Assembly (NCBI GenBank): GCA_964525395.1
Contig: CAZGGU010000001.1
Coordinates: 1 to 64,000 of the forward strand
Length of the DNA stretch: 64,000 nucleotides
DNA from: 2-01-FULL-39-10-A sp964525395
GTDB taxonomy: Bacteria; Patescibacteriota; Microgenomatia; Levybacterales; UBA12049
Reading direction: 5' to 3'
A model generated the notes under the pieces. That model was not told the origin of the DNA and did not search any database. It saw only the letters and a program-made list of their open reading frames with translations. The position numbers were made by a program, and so were the translations under genes. Positions 18,311-26,442 of the stretch are shown one piece after another. Numbering within the stretch: the first letter of the stretch is position 1; every line of letters starts with the position of its first letter.

Positions 18311-18660
18311 CCTCTAAGCTGATGATCTGCTAGGCCGAAGTGATGACCTATTTCATGAATAACTACGCGCTTTACTTTTTCGCGAACTTCATCGGGAGTA
18401 TGGCAAACCATAAGAATGGGATATTTAAAAATGGTTATTTTATCTGGGAGTACTCCTGAATAATTGCCTCTCTGAGTAACAGGAATTCCTTCGTAGAGAC
18501 CGAATAAAAGTGAACGACGATTAAGTCTTAATTTAGCAATCTGTGCAGGACTGGGCCAATTTTCAAAAGTGACACCTACATTGTCTAGCCTATCTGCAAA
18601 TTCTTTGGGAAGTAGATCAAGGGCTTCTCCTACTAATTTCTCAAACTCCTCATCAGACAT
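18307..18660 (-). CDS. Mini-zincin metallopeptidase family protein
   Basis: 117 residues of the zincin-like family PF06262. The zinc motif H-E-I-G-H-H-F-G-L-A-D (HExxHxxGxxD) lies near the C-terminus, and L-D-N-V-G-V-T-F-E and L-F-G-L-Y-E-G-I-P are the usual upstream blocks. Predicted cytoplasmic, no signal peptide; substrates of the family are unknown. TATAAT ends eight bases before the ATG. Confidence 0.85.
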   Translation of the reverse strand: MSDEEFEKLVGEALDLLPKEFADRLDNVGVTFENWPSPAQIAKLRLNRRSLLFGLYEGIPVTQRGNYSGVLPDKITIFKYPILMVCHTPDEVREKVKRVVIHEIGHHFGLADHQLRG

Positions 18661-18677
18661 GGAGAATTATTATAACA

Positions 18678-18923
18678 CTACTTGGTGGCGGTTTTCTGCT
18701 TAGCGAGCTTAATTTTCTCGCGTTTTAATGCCTCAGCTGCGAGAACCTTATCAAATTCAGCCTGACACTCTTTATTTGTGCAGATAATTTGCTTATGCAC
18801 AAGGGTCATAAAACCAGCTGAATTTTCAATTTTTTCAGTCCACTGCTTAGCGATTTTTTTCTTTGAACCACATCTTTCACAAAGATTGTCGACGTGATTA
18901 ATGTTTTTTCCTATTGTTGGCAT
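18678..18923 (-). CDS. Small zinc-ribbon-like protein
   Basis: 81 residues. C-E-R-C near residue 15 and C-T-N-K-E-C near 48 could form a treble-clef or ribbon zinc site; a Lys/Ala-rich helix ends the protein. No family assigned. Possibly RNA- or DNA-binding by its charge, but that is a guess. Confidence 0.55.
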   Translation of the reverse strand: MPTIGKNINHVDNLCERCGSKKKIAKQWTEKIENSAGFMTLVHKQIICTNKECQAEFDKVLAAEALKREKIKLAKQKTATK

Positions 18924-18929
18924 ATAAAT

Positions 18930-18958
18930 TTATTAATACTAGTATGGGCAAAGTTCAA
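18930..18958 (-). promoter_or_regulatory. Promoter of the 18678-18923 gene
   Basis: TTGAAC (18953-18958), 17-base spacer, TAATAA (18930-18935), six bases to the ATG. Confidence 0.6.
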
Positions 18959-19037
18959 ATTGAGGATTTAAACAAATTCTAGGAATTAATATATGGTAAT
19001 TATACCAGATTTGAGCTTAAAATGAAACTGTATTTAT

Positions 19038-19066
19038 TTGCTTTAGCCTCAAATCAGGTGTATACT
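19038..19066 (+). promoter_or_regulatory. Promoter of the region before alaS
   Basis: TTGCTT (19038-19043), 17-base spacer, TATACT (19061-19066). The transcript should begin at about 19073, exactly at the ATG of a 21-codon reading frame. Confidence 0.6.
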
Positions 19067-19072
19067 GAAGCT

Positions 19073-19138
19073 ATGGTAAAACTAATTATTAATTGGCACT
19101 ATGCTAGATCACTTCTTTCGGGAGGTTTTTTGTCGTAG
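19073..19138 (+). CDS. Possible leader peptide, 21 residues
   Basis: Short frame that begins at the predicted transcription start and ends 23 bases before a strong hairpin. It contains the run I-N-W-H-Y-A-R at codons 6-12, and its codons 16-18 contain GGGAGG, which can pair with CCTCCC in the hairpin. This is the layout of a translation-controlled attenuator. The only support is position and pairing; the frame could be chance. Confidence 0.3.
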   Translation: MVKLIINWHYARSLLSGGFLS

Positions 19139-19161
19139 TTTCTTTTTAGTCTTTACGGAGG

Positions 19162-19185
19162 ACCTCCCTAAGGGGAGGTTTTTTT
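19162..19185 (+). terminator. Terminator-like hairpin that also holds a ribosome binding site
   Basis: ACCTCCC (19162-19168), loop TAAG, GGGAGGT (19173-19179), then T to 19185: a seven-pair stem and U-run like an intrinsic terminator. The 3' arm GGGGAGG is also a near-perfect Shine-Dalgarno seven bases before the ATG at 19186, so folding would both end transcription and hide the site. An upstream GGGAGG (19120-19125) could compete for CCTCCC. Confidence 0.65.
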
Positions 19186-19329
19186 ATGGAAAAATTTATG
19201 AAACTTATTAATTTATCAGTAGGAAATGAGGCTAAGGCAGTAATAGCCTTTATCTTAACAACAGCACTCATAGGTATTTTCGTGAATATTCTAACCACAA
19301 TCGTCTTCAAATTCATGCTCAAGTGGTGA
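19186..19329 (+). CDS. Single-pass membrane microprotein, 47 residues
   Basis: M-E-K-F-M-K-L-I start, one hydrophobic segment from about residue 20 to 40, and a short basic end (F-M-L-K-W). Preceded by one of only two clear Shine-Dalgarno sites I found in the window (GGGGAGG), held in a hairpin. It lies 49 bases before alaS on the same strand. No family recognised. Confidence 0.55.
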   Translation: MEKFMKLINLSVGNEAKAVIAFILTTALIGIFVNILTTIVFKFMLKW

Positions 19330-19366
19330 GAAATTTTACTCATATATACTTTGTTATAGTTTTTGT

Positions 19367-19372
19367 TATAAT
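19367..19372 (+). promoter_or_regulatory. -10 box of alaS
   Basis: TATAAT preceded by TGT (extended -10), six bases before the alaS ATG; no good -35. alaS can thus be started independently of the upstream leader region. Confidence 0.55.
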
Positions 19373-19378
19373 CTAGGC

Positions 19379-20869
19379 ATGAGCGCAAGTGGAATTATCA
19401 TTAAATATATTAACTTCTTTGAATCCCGGGGCCATAAAAGGATTGCCAACTCCCCTTTAGTGCCAGAAAATGACCCAACCACACTTTTTACCTCAGCAGG
19501 AATGCAGCCCTTAATTCCATATCTTCTCGGAGAGTCACATCCTGCGGGAAAGAGATTAGTTAACGTTCAAAACTGTTTCCGAGCACAAGATATCGAAGAA
19601 ATTGGCGACAATAGACACACCACTTTTTTCAGAATGCTTGGAAATTGGTCACTAGGCGATTATTTCAAGAAAGAACAGCTTCCTTGGCTTTTCGAGTTCT
19701 TAATTGAGGAATTGAGACTAGATCCATCTCGCATTTATGTTTCTGTTTTTGAAGGAAATAAAGATGTACCAAAAGACGAAGAATCAGCTGAGATCTGGAA
19801 AGAACTTTTTACCAAGAAAAGAATTTCTCCAGAAGGCAGAATTTTTTACTGCGGCGTAGAAGATAACTGGTGGTCTAGATCTGGAATTCCAGAAAACATG
19901 CCTGCTGGTGAAATTGGCGGACCAGACTCAGAAGTCTACTATGATATGAGACCAAACGACGGAGAAGTAAAAGGCTCATTTCTAGAACTCTCAGAATCCG
20001 GAAGACTTATTGAAATCGCAAATTCAGTCTTTATCGAATATCAAAAACAAGAAGATGGTTCATTTAAAAAACTAGCTAACTCCAATGTAGATTTCGGTGG
20101 CGGACTAGAAAGATTCTTAATCGCAACAGAAAACCAAGCAGATGTTTTTCAAACTTCACTGCTCAAACCAATTATTGCCACAATTGAAAGAGAAACAGAC
20201 AAATCATATAAAGATCATTCGACACAAATGAGAATCATCGCCGATCATTTTATCTCGGCAATTTACATTATTAATTCTGGAATCAAACCAGCGAATAAGG
20301 AACAAGGCTATATTCTTCGTCGCTTAATCCGAAGAGGCTTGGACAATTTAAGCATNNNNNNNNNNNNNNNNNNNNNNNNNNNNNNNNNNNNNNNNNNNNN
20401 NNNNNNNNNNNNNNNNNNNNNNNNNNNNNNNNNNNNNNNNNNNNNNNNNNNNNNNATGCATCAAGCCATTCGCGATATGCTAGGAACTGAGGTTCATCAA
20501 AAAGGTTCCAATATTACCGCAGAGCGTGTAAGATTTGATTTTAATTTTGACCGCAATCTAACACCTGAAGAGCTAGAGGAACTTCAAACAGTTGTCAACG
20601 AAAAAATTAAAGCTAATTTACCAGTTCATTTCGAAATGATGCCACTTGAACGAGCCAAAAAAATTGGCGCGATCGGACTTTTTGATGATAAATATGCAGA
20701 TGAAGTAAAAGTGTACATGATAGGCTCAGATAATCCTGAAGAAGCATATTCGAAAGAATTCTGTGGTGGCCCTCATGTAGCCTTTACTGGAGATGTGAAA
20801 TCGTTTAAGATAATAAAGCAGGAAAATATCGGACAAGGCCTGCGCCGGCTGTATGTAACGGTCGGTTAA
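19379..20869 (+). CDS. alaS: Alanyl-tRNA synthetase, interrupted by an assembly gap
   Basis: Charges tRNA-Ala. The part before the gap (325 residues) is the class II catalytic core (T-S-A-G-M-Q-P, R-A-Q-D-I-E-E-I-G-D, F-F-R-M-L-G-N-W-S). The part after it is the editing domain: it begins M-H-Q-A-I-R-D-M-L-G, which belongs to the HxxxH motif, and ends with C-G-G-P-H and a G-L-R-R-L-Y strand. The protein stops there, so the C-Ala domain is missing, as is common in CPR. In E. coli about 230 residues separate these two points, so the real gap should be far longer than 100 bases and the joined frame is not reliable. Confidence 0.9.
   Translation: MSASGIIIKYINFFESRGHKRIANSPLVPENDPTTLFTSAGMQPLIPYLLGESHPAGKRLVNVQNCFRAQDIEEIGDNRHTTFFRMLGNWSLGDYFKKEQLPWLFEFLIEELRLDPSRIYVSVFEGNKDVPKDEESAEIWKELFTKKRISPEGRIFYCGVEDNWWSRSGIPENMPAGEIGGPDSEVYYDMRPNDGEVKGSFLELSESGRLIEIANSVFIEYQKQEDGSFKKLANSNVDFGGGLERFLIATENQADVFQTSLLKPIIATIERETDKSYKDHSTQMRIIADHFISAIYIINSGIKPANKEQGYILRRLIRRGLDNLSXXXXXXXXXXXXXXXXXXXXXXXXXXXXXXXXXXMHQAIRDMLGTEVHQKGSNITAERVRFDFNFDRNLTPEELEELQTVVNEKIKANLPVHFEMMPLERAKKIGAIGLFDDKYADEVKVYMIGSDNPEEAYSKEFCGGPHVAFTGDVKSFKIIKQENIGQGLRRLYVTVG
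20356..20455. other. Assembly gap of exactly 100 N
   Basis: Exactly 100 N inside alaS, the usual placeholder for a gap of unknown size. From alaS family structure the missing part should encode the C-terminal half of the aminoacylation/tRNA-recognition region and the start of the editing domain. Confidence 0.95.
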
Positions 20870-20875
20870 TTTAGT

Positions 20876-23155
20876 ATGAAATTACCAAAACTGCCCAGTT
20901 TGGAAAAAAAGACTAAGCTTAAGGAATATTATCTTTCATTAGTTCTCCGCGATGAGAAAGCCAGTGCTGTAGTCTTCGAAGAAGAAAATAATCGAGTAAA
21001 TGTAGTCGGCGAACATGAAGAACATTTTAAAACCTCACTTAAAGAAGCTTCTGAGGATGAACTTTTAGACGTATTAGATAAAACCGTTTCAGGAGCAGAG
21101 CGAAACCTCCCTCCTGACACAGAGTCCCAAAAAACTATTTTCGGTGTTAATCAGGATTGGATTTCAGCCGACGGAAAAATCAAAGCTGAATATTTAACAA
21201 AACTTAAAAAGATCTCAGACGAACTTGAATTTAAGCCAATGGGTTTTCTCGTAATACCTGAGGCTGTAGTTCATTTACTAGCGAAGGAAGAAGGCCAGCC
21301 AATCTCGGGAATTTTAACTGAAATAAATGACAAGTCCCTAAACGTTTATTTAGTAAAAGCTGGGAAAATAATTGAGACTAAATCTGCACCTATCGAAGGC
21401 CCAATCCCTGAAACGGTAGATAAATTACTTCAACACTCAACTACAACAGAAATACTACCCTCAAGAATTATTATTTTTAATGGCGGCGATGAAAAACTAC
21501 AGCAAGAATTCCTCGCCCATAAATGGAGTAAAGCTCTTCCTTTTTTACATGTGCCTCAAATAACCAATCTGGCAGCCAATTATGATGCCAGATCTGTTCT
21601 CAATGGAACAGCTACCCAAATGGGGCTAAGCGTATTCGAGCCTTCACTTTCAAAAGCCGTAAAAGAAGATAAAGCAGAAGTGTTAGCAGAAGAAAAAGGA
21701 GAAGCAATTTCAACTGAAGAAATAATTGATGAAGACAAAACTCTTGCTGAAGCAGCAAACGATTTCGGTTTTTCAGCTGAAGATGTAAAGACAAAAGATA
21801 AACCAATGATTGCAATCGAAGATGACTTAATACCCAAAAAAGGAACTAAATCAGATAATATTAATACTGATAATATTACTGCTGCTGATCAATTTAGAGA
21901 AATACCCGAAGAGGTGAAAATTTCTAATTCTGATTCACAATCTCTTTCTGTAAACGCTGCCGCTATATCTACTGGCATGAAAAGTACACTTTCCAAGCTA
22001 AAACTAGGCTCCATCTTTAAAGGTGGCGGAAAAAATCCTAAAATTATTTTAGCGATTACTATTCCACTAGTACTTCTACTTTTAATTGGATACTTATATC
22101 TTTTCGGAAGAAGCGCGACAGTAAATTTAAGTCTTGATCAGCGAGATGAAACTAAAACTGAGGATATTACCTTCTCAGAAAATGAGGCTACAAATGCAAA
22201 AGACAATACAATATCTGCGAAATTTATTACAGTTAGTCAAGATGGTAAAACGGAGACCGCAGCCACTGGTAAAAAAGAAACTGGAGATAAAGCTAAAGGA
22301 ACTGTGACACTTTTTAATAGCGATACGTCAGGTGGAAAAACTATTCCTGCGGGAACCATAATTACCTCCTCTAACGATCTAAGTTTCGTTACAGAAAAAG
22401 CTGTAACTGTCGCTTCTGCTTCTGGAGATATTTTTTCAGGAACAGAACCTGGAAAAGCAGACATGGCTGTTACTGCTGAAAAATTTGGAACTAATTACAA
22501 TCTGCCATCAGGCACAAAGTTTACAGTCGAAGGCACTTCTTCGGTGGCAGCTAAAAATGATAAAGCATTCTCAGGCGGAACCAAGAAAGAAATAAAAGTG
22601 GTTTCCAAAAAAGACCAAGATAAACTTACTAAAGATCTCGAAGAACAATTAAAATCTAGCGCTGAGGATTCAATCAAAAAACAAGCTGGCGGATATGAAG
22701 TTCTCCCTGATTTTATTTCAATTGAATTTGATAAAAAAAGTTTTAGTAAAGATGTAGACGATGAAGCAGACAACGTAAGCTTAACCGGAGTTATTAATTA
22801 CAAAGGCGTTGCATATAAAAAATCTGAAGCAGCAGCTTATGCAAATGAGAAATTCAAGAATAACGACGATTTAAGTGTCAACGAAGATTCAGTAGAAATT
22901 AGCGTTGAGGATTTAGAAGAAGATAAAGGAGAGGCTTCTGGAAAAGCAACTATTAAAGCTGGTTTACTTCCACAAATTGATAAAGAAAAAATTACGGATG
23001 AAATCAAAGGCAAATCTCTTGCTGATGCCAGATCAATAATCATAGGAATGCCTGGAATAAAAGATGTAGAAATAAAAATTTCCTTAGGCTTCTTACCGCT
23101 TCCTAAAACTCTTCCTTTCCGGGCGGGGAAAATTACAGTAAGTGCCAACCAATAA
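20876..23155 (+). CDS. Large membrane-anchored protein, actin-like/PilM-like N-terminus and beta-rich outer part
   Basis: 759 residues. The first 260 or so look like the cytoplasmic ASKHA/PilM-like fold by strand pattern (Y-L-S-L-V-L-R-D-E, later I-I-I-F-N-G-G-D-E near residue 195), though this is weak. An acidic linker (260-370) leads to one transmembrane helix near residues 388-410. The outer part has Lys/Asp-rich beta repeats (K-A-K-G-T-V-T-L-F-N-S and A-G-T-I-I-T-S), a motif also seen in proteins labelled baseplate J-like in CPR genomes. It is followed four bases later by a sortase gene. Function unknown. Confidence 0.7.
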   Translation: MKLPKLPSLEKKTKLKEYYLSLVLRDEKASAVVFEEENNRVNVVGEHEEHFKTSLKEASEDELLDVLDKTVSGAERNLPPDTESQKTIFGVNQDWISADGKIKAEYLTKLKKISDELEFKPMGFLVIPEAVVHLLAKEEGQPISGILTEINDKSLNVYLVKAGKIIETKSAPIEGPIPETVDKLLQHSTTTEILPSRIIIFNGGDEKLQQEFLAHKWSKALPFLHVPQITNLAANYDARSVLNGTATQMGLSVFEPSLSKAVKEDKAEVLAEEKGEAISTEEIIDEDKTLAEAANDFGFSAEDVKTKDKPMIAIEDDLIPKKGTKSDNINTDNITAADQFREIPEEVKISNSDSQSLSVNAAAISTGMKSTLSKLKLGSIFKGGGKNPKIILAITIPLVLLLLIGYLYLFGRSATVNLSLDQRDETKTEDITFSENEATNAKDNTISAKFITVSQDGKTETAATGKKETGDKAKGTVTLFNSDTSGGKTIPAGTIITSSNDLSFVTEKAVTVASASGDIFSGTEPGKADMAVTAEKFGTNYNLPSGTKFTVEGTSSVAAKNDKAFSGGTKKEIKVVSKKDQDKLTKDLEEQLKSSAEDSIKKQAGGYEVLPDFISIEFDKKSFSKDVDDEADNVSLTGVINYKGVAYKKSEAAAYANEKFKNNDDLSVNEDSVEISVEDLEEDKGEASGKATIKAGLLPQIDKEKITDEIKGKSLADARSIIIGMPGIKDVEIKISLGFLPLPKTLPFRAGKITVSANQ

Positions 23156-23158
23156 CTT

Positions 23159-23869
23159 ATGAGTAAAACATATTATAAAGGTAAAAACAGAAATAATAAG
23201 CTGTTTGTAAAAATTTTTTGTGTGATCGCAATTACAATTGGTGGAATTGTCTTTTCTTATACTTTTTTCCCTTTAATTTCTTGGCAGATTTATTTCGCAC
23301 CAGCTTTCGCTTCCCAGAAAATAGAAGCTCCTATTCCCAATCACACAGTTATTGATCCAGGAAATATTTCTAATCTTATTTCAAGTGCCACAACTAAAAT
23401 AAACACAGATTATACAAATGCTTATAACTGGTATCCAGGGTATGGCAATCAGAAAAACCTCAAAGCAGACTACACCTTATCTATTCCTAAAATAGATATA
23501 AAAGATGCGCTTGTGTCTAATAGAGATACTGATCTGACAAGACATTTAGTTCAGTATAATTCAGACAGCGTCCCACCAGATGAAGGAAATTCTGTAATTT
23601 TTGGCCACTCAACTCTCCCACAGCTTTACAAAAAAGGAGATTATAAAACCATCTTTGCCAATGCCTACAAACTTGGCGTGGGAGACTTAATTTTGGTTAA
23701 CCGAGAAGGAAAAACTTATAACTATAAAATAGAAAGTGTTATAGTAGTAGATCCAACAGACACTTCAGTACTTGCTCAAAATTTTTCTGACAGCTTCATA
23801 ACGATAATTACTTGTACTCCTCCTGGCACAGTTTGGAAAAGATTGATAATTAAAGCGAGGAAAATATGA
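23159..23869 (+). CDS. Sortase (class D/E-like transpeptidase)
   Basis: 236 residues: one N-terminal transmembrane helix near 17-40, then the sortase beta barrel. Catalytic His in I-F-G-H-S, Cys in T-C-T-P-P and Arg in W-K-R-L-I-I are all present. Sortases cleave a C-terminal sorting motif and link the protein to a surface nucleophile; none of the window's surface proteins shows an obvious LPxTG, so its substrates are probably elsewhere. Four bases after the preceding anchored protein, and overlapped by the next small frame. Confidence 0.9.
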   Translation: MSKTYYKGKNRNNKLFVKIFCVIAITIGGIVFSYTFFPLISWQIYFAPAFASQKIEAPIPNHTVIDPGNISNLISSATTKINTDYTNAYNWYPGYGNQKNLKADYTLSIPKIDIKDALVSNRDTDLTRHLVQYNSDSVPPDEGNSVIFGHSTLPQLYKKGDYKTIFANAYKLGVGDLILVNREGKTYNYKIESVIVVDPTDTSVLAQNFSDSFITIITCTPPGTVWKRLIIKARKI

Positions 23870-24012
23870 TGGAAGAACAATCAGGATTTTTAGCTTGGCT
23901 CAAAAGTATTTGGCCAAGAATCTATCGAATAACCAACAGTATTTTTTATAATCTGATAAATTTTTTAAAAAAATCTGTTAGGCTAATAATAGACCAATTA
24001 AGATATGGATGA
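23866..24012 (+). CDS. Small protein between sortase and phosphorylase, 48 residues
   Basis: ATGA overlap with the sortase stop, and its end overlaps the first bases of the phosphorylase gene. Trp/Ile/Phe-rich amphipathic helices (L-A-W-L-K-S-I-W-P-R-I-Y) without a clear membrane span. The tight overlap at both ends argues for a real, translationally coupled gene in this operon. No family recognised. Confidence 0.5.
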   Translation: MMEEQSGFLAWLKSIWPRIYRITNSIFYNLINFLKKSVRLIIDQLRYG

Positions 24013-25279
24013 AAAAGAATTAGCAATCGCTGCTATCAGAAAAAAACTAGTCGGCAAGAGACTTAATTATAAAGAGATCTATTCCATCATGGATCAGATT
24101 TCTCAGAATAAATTGGGTGATGTTTTAACAACTTATTTTGCAGCATCAGGTTTTTCCAAAGGTTTTTCAGATGATGAAATTTATTATCTAACCAAAGCTA
24201 TGGTGGAGACTGGGGAAAAGTTAAATTTCAAAGGCATTGTCGCGGACAAACACTCCATAGGTGGAGTTCCTGGAACGAGAACTACTTTAATCGTTGTACC
24301 CATCATCGCTGCCGCAGGTTATAAAATTCCGAAAAGTTCTTCAAGAGCCATTACTACGCCCGGAGGAACAGCCGATGATATGGAAATATTAGCTCCAGTT
24401 GATTTACAAGCAAAGAAGATTTATTCCGTGGTTGAAAAAACCAATGGATGTATCGTATGGGGTGGGAGCTTTAACATCGCACCTGCTGATGACATTATCA
24501 TAAAAGTAGAAGAAGTATTACTTTTTGAATCATATGACAAAATATTAATTTCAATTATGGCAAAGAAGGTGGCGTTTGGATCAAATCATGTCGTTATCGA
24601 TATTCCATACGGAAAGAGCGTAAAAGTTCATACGCTAGAATATGCAAAAATTCTGAAAAACAAATTCGTAAGATTAGCTAAAAAGTTCGATATAAAAATC
24701 GATGTCTTAATTCACAAGACTGAGGAACCCGCAGGAAGAGGAATCGGACCTCTCCTAGAAGTCAAAGAATCTCTACTCGTGCTCGAGCAAGAGGCTAATC
24801 GGGCTAGAGATTTGGAAGCTAGGAGCATAAATCTAGCCGGAAGCCTTCTTGAGCTTTGTTTGGCAGATAGCCCTAAGGCCAAACAGGACGAAATTAGAAA
24901 GAAATATAAAAACGGATATAATTGGGCTCAGGATATTTTAGAAAGCGGACTTGCCCTAGCTAAGTTTAAGCAAATTGTCAGCGCTCAGGGAGGAAATGGA
25001 AAAATAACAAGTCGTGATTTAAAGCCCGGAAAATACACCTTTACTTTTCTGGCTCCTAAAAAATGTAAAATCGAAAGCTTTAATGTTAAAAATTTAACTA
25101 TGATTACTCGAATCCTTGGAGCACCTAATATGAAAAAAGCAGGTATCTACCTAAATAAGAAGATAGGCGAAGAAATCAATAAAAACGACCCAATCTGTAC
25201 TTTTTACTCAGAATCAATGTATAATCTTAAAGAAGCAAAGGAGTCGCTTAAAAACTTCCCTTTGATCAACTTTAAATGA
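24005..25279 (+). CDS. Thymidine/AMP phosphorylase family protein, short form
   Basis: 424 residues. The phosphate/ribose motif reads K-H-S-I-G-G-V-P-G-T-R-T-T, followed by K-S-S-S-R-A-I-T-T-P-G-G-T-A-D. This is the pattern of archaeal/CPR AMP phosphorylase (first step of the AMP-to-RuBisCO salvage route), not of classic thymidine phosphorylase (K-H-S-T-G-G-V-G-D). Archaeal AMP phosphorylases are about 500 residues with an extra N-terminal domain of about 80; this protein lacks it. It may therefore use free nucleosides instead. No RuBisCO or ribose-1,5-bisphosphate isomerase gene is in the window. Confidence 0.8.
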   Translation: MDEKELAIAAIRKKLVGKRLNYKEIYSIMDQISQNKLGDVLTTYFAASGFSKGFSDDEIYYLTKAMVETGEKLNFKGIVADKHSIGGVPGTRTTLIVVPIIAAAGYKIPKSSSRAITTPGGTADDMEILAPVDLQAKKIYSVVEKTNGCIVWGGSFNIAPADDIIIKVEEVLLFESYDKILISIMAKKVAFGSNHVVIDIPYGKSVKVHTLEYAKILKNKFVRLAKKFDIKIDVLIHKTEEPAGRGIGPLLEVKESLLVLEQEANRARDLEARSINLAGSLLELCLADSPKAKQDEIRKKYKNGYNWAQDILESGLALAKFKQIVSAQGGNGKITSRDLKPGKYTFTFLAPKKCKIESFNVKNLTMITRILGAPNMKKAGIYLNKKIGEEINKNDPICTFYSESMYNLKEAKESLKNFPLINFK

Positions 25280-26232
25280 AGAGGTTTTATATTCCGGTCG
25301 CCATAATAGTAGTCCTAATAGTAGCCTCCGTGATCTGGTGGAAAAATGGCACTTCTCCTGCTGATTCTAAAGATAACACTGCAAAGATATTTATCGTCGA
25401 ACCAGGTCAAGGTGTAAAAGCGATAGCGAAAAATCTTAAAGACGAGGGCCTTATTAAAGATCAGGTAGCATTCTTTCTATTAACCAAACAGACTGGCTTA
25501 GCTAATAAAATCCAGGCAGGCTCCTTTAGACTTAATCCTTCTATGTCAGCTAATGAAATAGCCAATCAATTAACCAAAGGCACACTTGATATCTGGGTAA
25601 CTGTACCTGAAGGTCAGCGTGCTGGAGAAATCGCAGATACACTTAAAAAATCAATGCCTGGTTATAATGATTCCTGGAGAGCCGAGCTTGAAAAAAATGA
25701 AGGATACCTGTTCCCTGATACATATCTTTTTCCTAAGGAAGCAAACATAGAAACAATAATCTCTATTATGAGAGATAATTTCGAGAGTAAATATGCAACA
25801 TTAGATACGAGTAAGTCCAAATTGACTCAAGCACAAATTGTAACTCTAGCATCTTTAATCGAGCGCGAAGCAAGACATGCCGAAGATAGACCTAAGGTTT
25901 CCAGCGTTATTAATAATAGACTAGACATTGGCATGAAGCTGGATCTAGATGCCACACTTCAGTACATCAGAGGCTTTGATAGAAATCAAAATAGATGGTG
26001 GACAACTAACATAGGTAATGCTGACAAGGCATCTAATTCTCCATATAATACTTATAAATTCGCTGGTCTTCCTCCGGGACCTATTTCTAATCCTGGCCTC
26101 TCAGCACTTGAGGCTGCTATCAACCCTGTAAAAACCCCATACCTTTATTACATCACAGATAAAAATGGTGTAAATCGCTATGCTGAGGATATTGACGGCC
26201 ACGAAGCAAACATCTCCAAATATGGCCTGTAA
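25276..26232 (+). CDS. mltG: Endolytic murein transglycosylase MltG
   Basis: 318 residues. N-terminal transmembrane helix near 5-23, LysM-like part, then the YceG domain with catalytic Glu in A-S-L-I-E-R-E-A, followed by D-A-T-L-Q-Y and S-P-Y-N-T-Y-K-F-A-G-L-P-P-G-P-I. MltG cuts nascent glycan strands and helps set their length, so this organism makes peptidoglycan. Start overlaps the phosphorylase stop (ATGA). Confidence 0.95.
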   Translation: MKRFYIPVAIIVVLIVASVIWWKNGTSPADSKDNTAKIFIVEPGQGVKAIAKNLKDEGLIKDQVAFFLLTKQTGLANKIQAGSFRLNPSMSANEIANQLTKGTLDIWVTVPEGQRAGEIADTLKKSMPGYNDSWRAELEKNEGYLFPDTYLFPKEANIETIISIMRDNFESKYATLDTSKSKLTQAQIVTLASLIEREARHAEDRPKVSSVINNRLDIGMKLDLDATLQYIRGFDRNQNRWWTTNIGNADKASNSPYNTYKFAGLPPGPISNPGLSALEAAINPVKTPYLYYITDKNGVNRYAEDIDGHEANISKYGL

Positions 26233-26442
26233 AAAATTCTAATTACTAGTCATCATTTCTTATAATAATTTGCGATTAGAACAAAGAACGTTAAGTTTTT
26301 GTTCTGAGCGACATCAAGAGGATTCCTCACAAACTCGTTGAGGAGAGGTGAAATCCCAAGAGGAGCGAATAAAACAAAAATAGTTCGCCTTCGCCGCTAG
26401 AGTTTTTGTGTTATGTTTCCGGAAAAAGTAACAGAGTAAAAT
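26233..26442. repeat. Structured intergenic element after mltG
   Basis: About 210 bases without a gene. Contains CCTCA..TGAGG (a hairpin near 26323-26345), a GTTTTTGTT and an AACAAAAA about 80 bases apart that could pair, and GC-richer blocks such as TTCGCCTTCGCCGC unlike normal spacers here. It could be a dispersed repeat, a double terminator between convergent genes, or a small RNA. No second copy is in this window. Confidence 0.35.

Noticed and set aside
19073..19185. T-box riboswitch before alaS
   Set aside because: No T-box consensus or specifier-loop architecture is visible; the leader is too short.
23159..23869. Sortase substrates with LPxTG among the window's surface proteins
   Set aside because: No surface protein here ends in a clear sorting motif, helix and basic tail.
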